A stretch of 64,000 bases of DNA from Burkholderia sp. L27(2015) (lineage in GTDB: Bacteria > Pseudomonadota > Gammaproteobacteria > Burkholderiales > Burkholderiaceae), in NCBI RefSeq assembly GCF_009765705.1, contig NZ_LMUX01000021.1:1177444-1241443 (forward strand), in the 5' to 3' direction. Below, piece after piece: positions 62,879 through 64,000 of the stretch. Position 1 is the first letter of the stretch. Each line of letters opens with the position of its first letter. The position numbers and the translations under genes are program-made. A model generated the notes under the pieces. That model saw only the letters and a list, made by a program, of their open reading frames with translations. It did not search any database and was not told the origin of the DNA.

Positions 62879-63868
62879 CTAAAGCTGCCGCCATTTGCGG
62901 CTCTGGTGAGTAGCTTGCCAATCGCTGGCTAGACGCTCCGCCTTGGCAAGCTGAGCCACACTCAGTTTCGGCTTCAGAAAGTCACGTAAGGTCGTGGCGT
63001 CGGGCGGCCCCGAATTGGCGGCGAGCACGGCCCACTTGTAGGCCTCCACTAGGTCTTGAGGCACGCCGACGCCGCTTGTATACATTCGGGCAAGATTGTA
63101 TTGGCACATGAAGAAGCCCAGTTCGGCACCCTTGCGATACCAGAACACCGCTTTTGGCAGGTCCCTTTCGACCTCGATCCCTTGCTCATACATGGAGCCG
63201 AGCACAAAACTTGCATTCATGTCTCCGCCATCGGCGGCCATTGAATAGTAAGCGAGTCCCTTCTCTCGATCTCTCGCGACACCCTTTCCATGAAGGTAAA
63301 GGTCGCCAAGAGTGGCGTAGGCGCTGACAAATCCATTGTCACCCGCCTTCTGCAGCCAGGCAATTCCTTGAGCAATATCCTGTACGATCCCATCGCCTCT
63401 CAATAGCGCCGCACCATAACTCTGCTGCGCCCACGCGTTTCCTTGCGCTGCAGCTTTATGAAACCAGTTTACAGCCTCAGCGTGGTCCTCAGGGACGCCC
63501 AGACCGAACCGATACAGGAAACCAAGCATAGCCTGTGCTTCCGCATTTCCGTCTTTTGCGAGGGGTTCGAGCAGTTGGCGCTCTCTGAGATAATCGCGCC
63601 GTTCATGGGCCGCCTTGGCCTCCGCCAGAGAGGCAGTCATGGTACGGGATAAATCCTCACCGAGTGACATTCGCCCCTCTTGATTTGCTAGCGCTTGGTT
63701 GGCGGACTTCGAGAAAGTGTTCGTTTGTTTATCCGACGGGCGTTGGGGGGCCGTCACACGTTGGTCTGCCGCGTGGACCGAAACGCAAAATGCGCAAAGC
63801 AGAAAGGCGGCCCAGTCGCGGTTACGTAGCCGTCCAAGGCAGCGACCCGACGATGAGTTGGTTGACAT
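62879..63868 (-). CDS. Sel1-repeat (TPR-like) exported protein
   Basis: A 329-aa protein with a probable signal peptide (about residues 10-34, RLRNRDWAAFLLCAFCVSVHA), a polar linker, a helix, then at least five Sel1-like repeats between about residues 115 and 290 (such as AEAQAMLGFLYRFGLGVPED and ASFVLGSMYEQGIEVERDLP). Sel1 solenoids mediate protein-protein contacts, and exported ones often act as adaptors or as immunity partners of secreted effectors. I start at the ATG at 63868, which puts the signal peptide at the N-terminus; the same frame is open to the window edge, so a longer product or a fusion to an upstream gene cannot be excluded. Confidence 0.75.
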   Translation of the reverse strand: MSTNSSSGRCLGRLRNRDWAAFLLCAFCVSVHAADQRVTAPQRPSDKQTNTFSKSANQALANQEGRMSLGEDLSRTMTASLAEAKAAHERRDYLRERQLLEPLAKDGNAEAQAMLGFLYRFGLGVPEDHAEAVNWFHKAAAQGNAWAQQSYGAALLRGDGIVQDIAQGIAWLQKAGDNGFVSAYATLGDLYLHGKGVARDREKGLAYYSMAADGGDMNASFVLGSMYEQGIEVERDLPKAVFWYRKGAELGFFMCQYNLARMYTSGVGVPQDLVEAYKWAVLAANSGPPDATTLRDFLKPKLSVAQLAKAERLASDWQATHQSRKWRQL

Positions 63869-64000
63869 ATCTAAAAACATACCAGTGGTACCATCGGGAT
63901 CATAGTCGTGGCCGGCAATTTTTCCGCCTTCCTCGTCGGCCTTCACCACGCCAGGGAGGTGTTCACTGAAGCTACCGCGCGGCGCGCTTTCACTTGAACG

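Overview
The window is a GC-rich, densely coded chromosomal segment that reads like a member of the Burkholderiaceae (Burkholderia, Paraburkholderia or a relative). That placement is inferred from gene content: Ku/LigD repair, a eukaryote-like topoisomerase IB, PRC-barrel stress proteins, an MdtABC-OprM type efflux operon, a phosphoketolase module, a sedolisin, and many LysR regulators and LLM oxidoreductases. No rRNA, tRNA, CRISPR array or intact insertion sequence was recognised.

Region 1 (0-14.5 kb) is dominated by genome maintenance and stress. It holds the end of an AI-2E family permease, Ku, a GFA-family protein, a small iron-permease-like membrane protein, a PAS/PAS hybrid histidine kinase, a YdeP-type molybdopterin oxidoreductase, the three-domain ligase LigD, topoisomerase IB coupled to a PRC-barrel protein, a disordered protein and a second PRC-barrel protein. 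Region 2 (15-24 kb) holds an S53 sedolisin, an S10 carboxypeptidase-like protein, a 58-aa protein and a very large alpha-2-macroglobulin, which is followed by PBP1C (24-26.4 kb). Region 3 (26.6-31.9 kb) is one transcription unit: HAD phosphatase, DUF2090 aldolase-like protein, phosphoketolase and acetate kinase. Together the last two would convert sugar phosphates to acetate and ATP.

Region 4 (31.9-36.1 kb) is mixed: LysR, a TlpA-like thiol oxidoreductase, a formyltransferase-fold protein and two small envelope proteins. A strong bidirectional terminator then separates it from the four-gene RND efflux operon (36.2-45.2 kb, minus strand). Next come a Fur-box-preceded siderophore receptor with a PepSY partner, an LLM oxidoreductase, and a divergent LysR/short-type ArgC pair (to 52.3 kb).

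Region 5 (about 52.8-62.8 kb) is the accessory part. It lies between two identical 42-bp direct repeats (52950-52991 and 62722-62763). It contains a Tat-exported alpha/beta hydrolase, a graveyard of fragments (IS3-type transposase, chemoreceptor, cyclase-family hydrolase, autotransporter barrel) and an apparently intact catabolic set: amidohydrolase, AraC regulator, RutA-like LLM monooxygenase, flavin reductase, nitroreductase and an outer-membrane channel. The set resembles the pyrimidine-opening Rut pathway in enzyme classes but lacks its dedicated amidase, so the substrate is unknown. The window ends with a Sel1-repeat protein.
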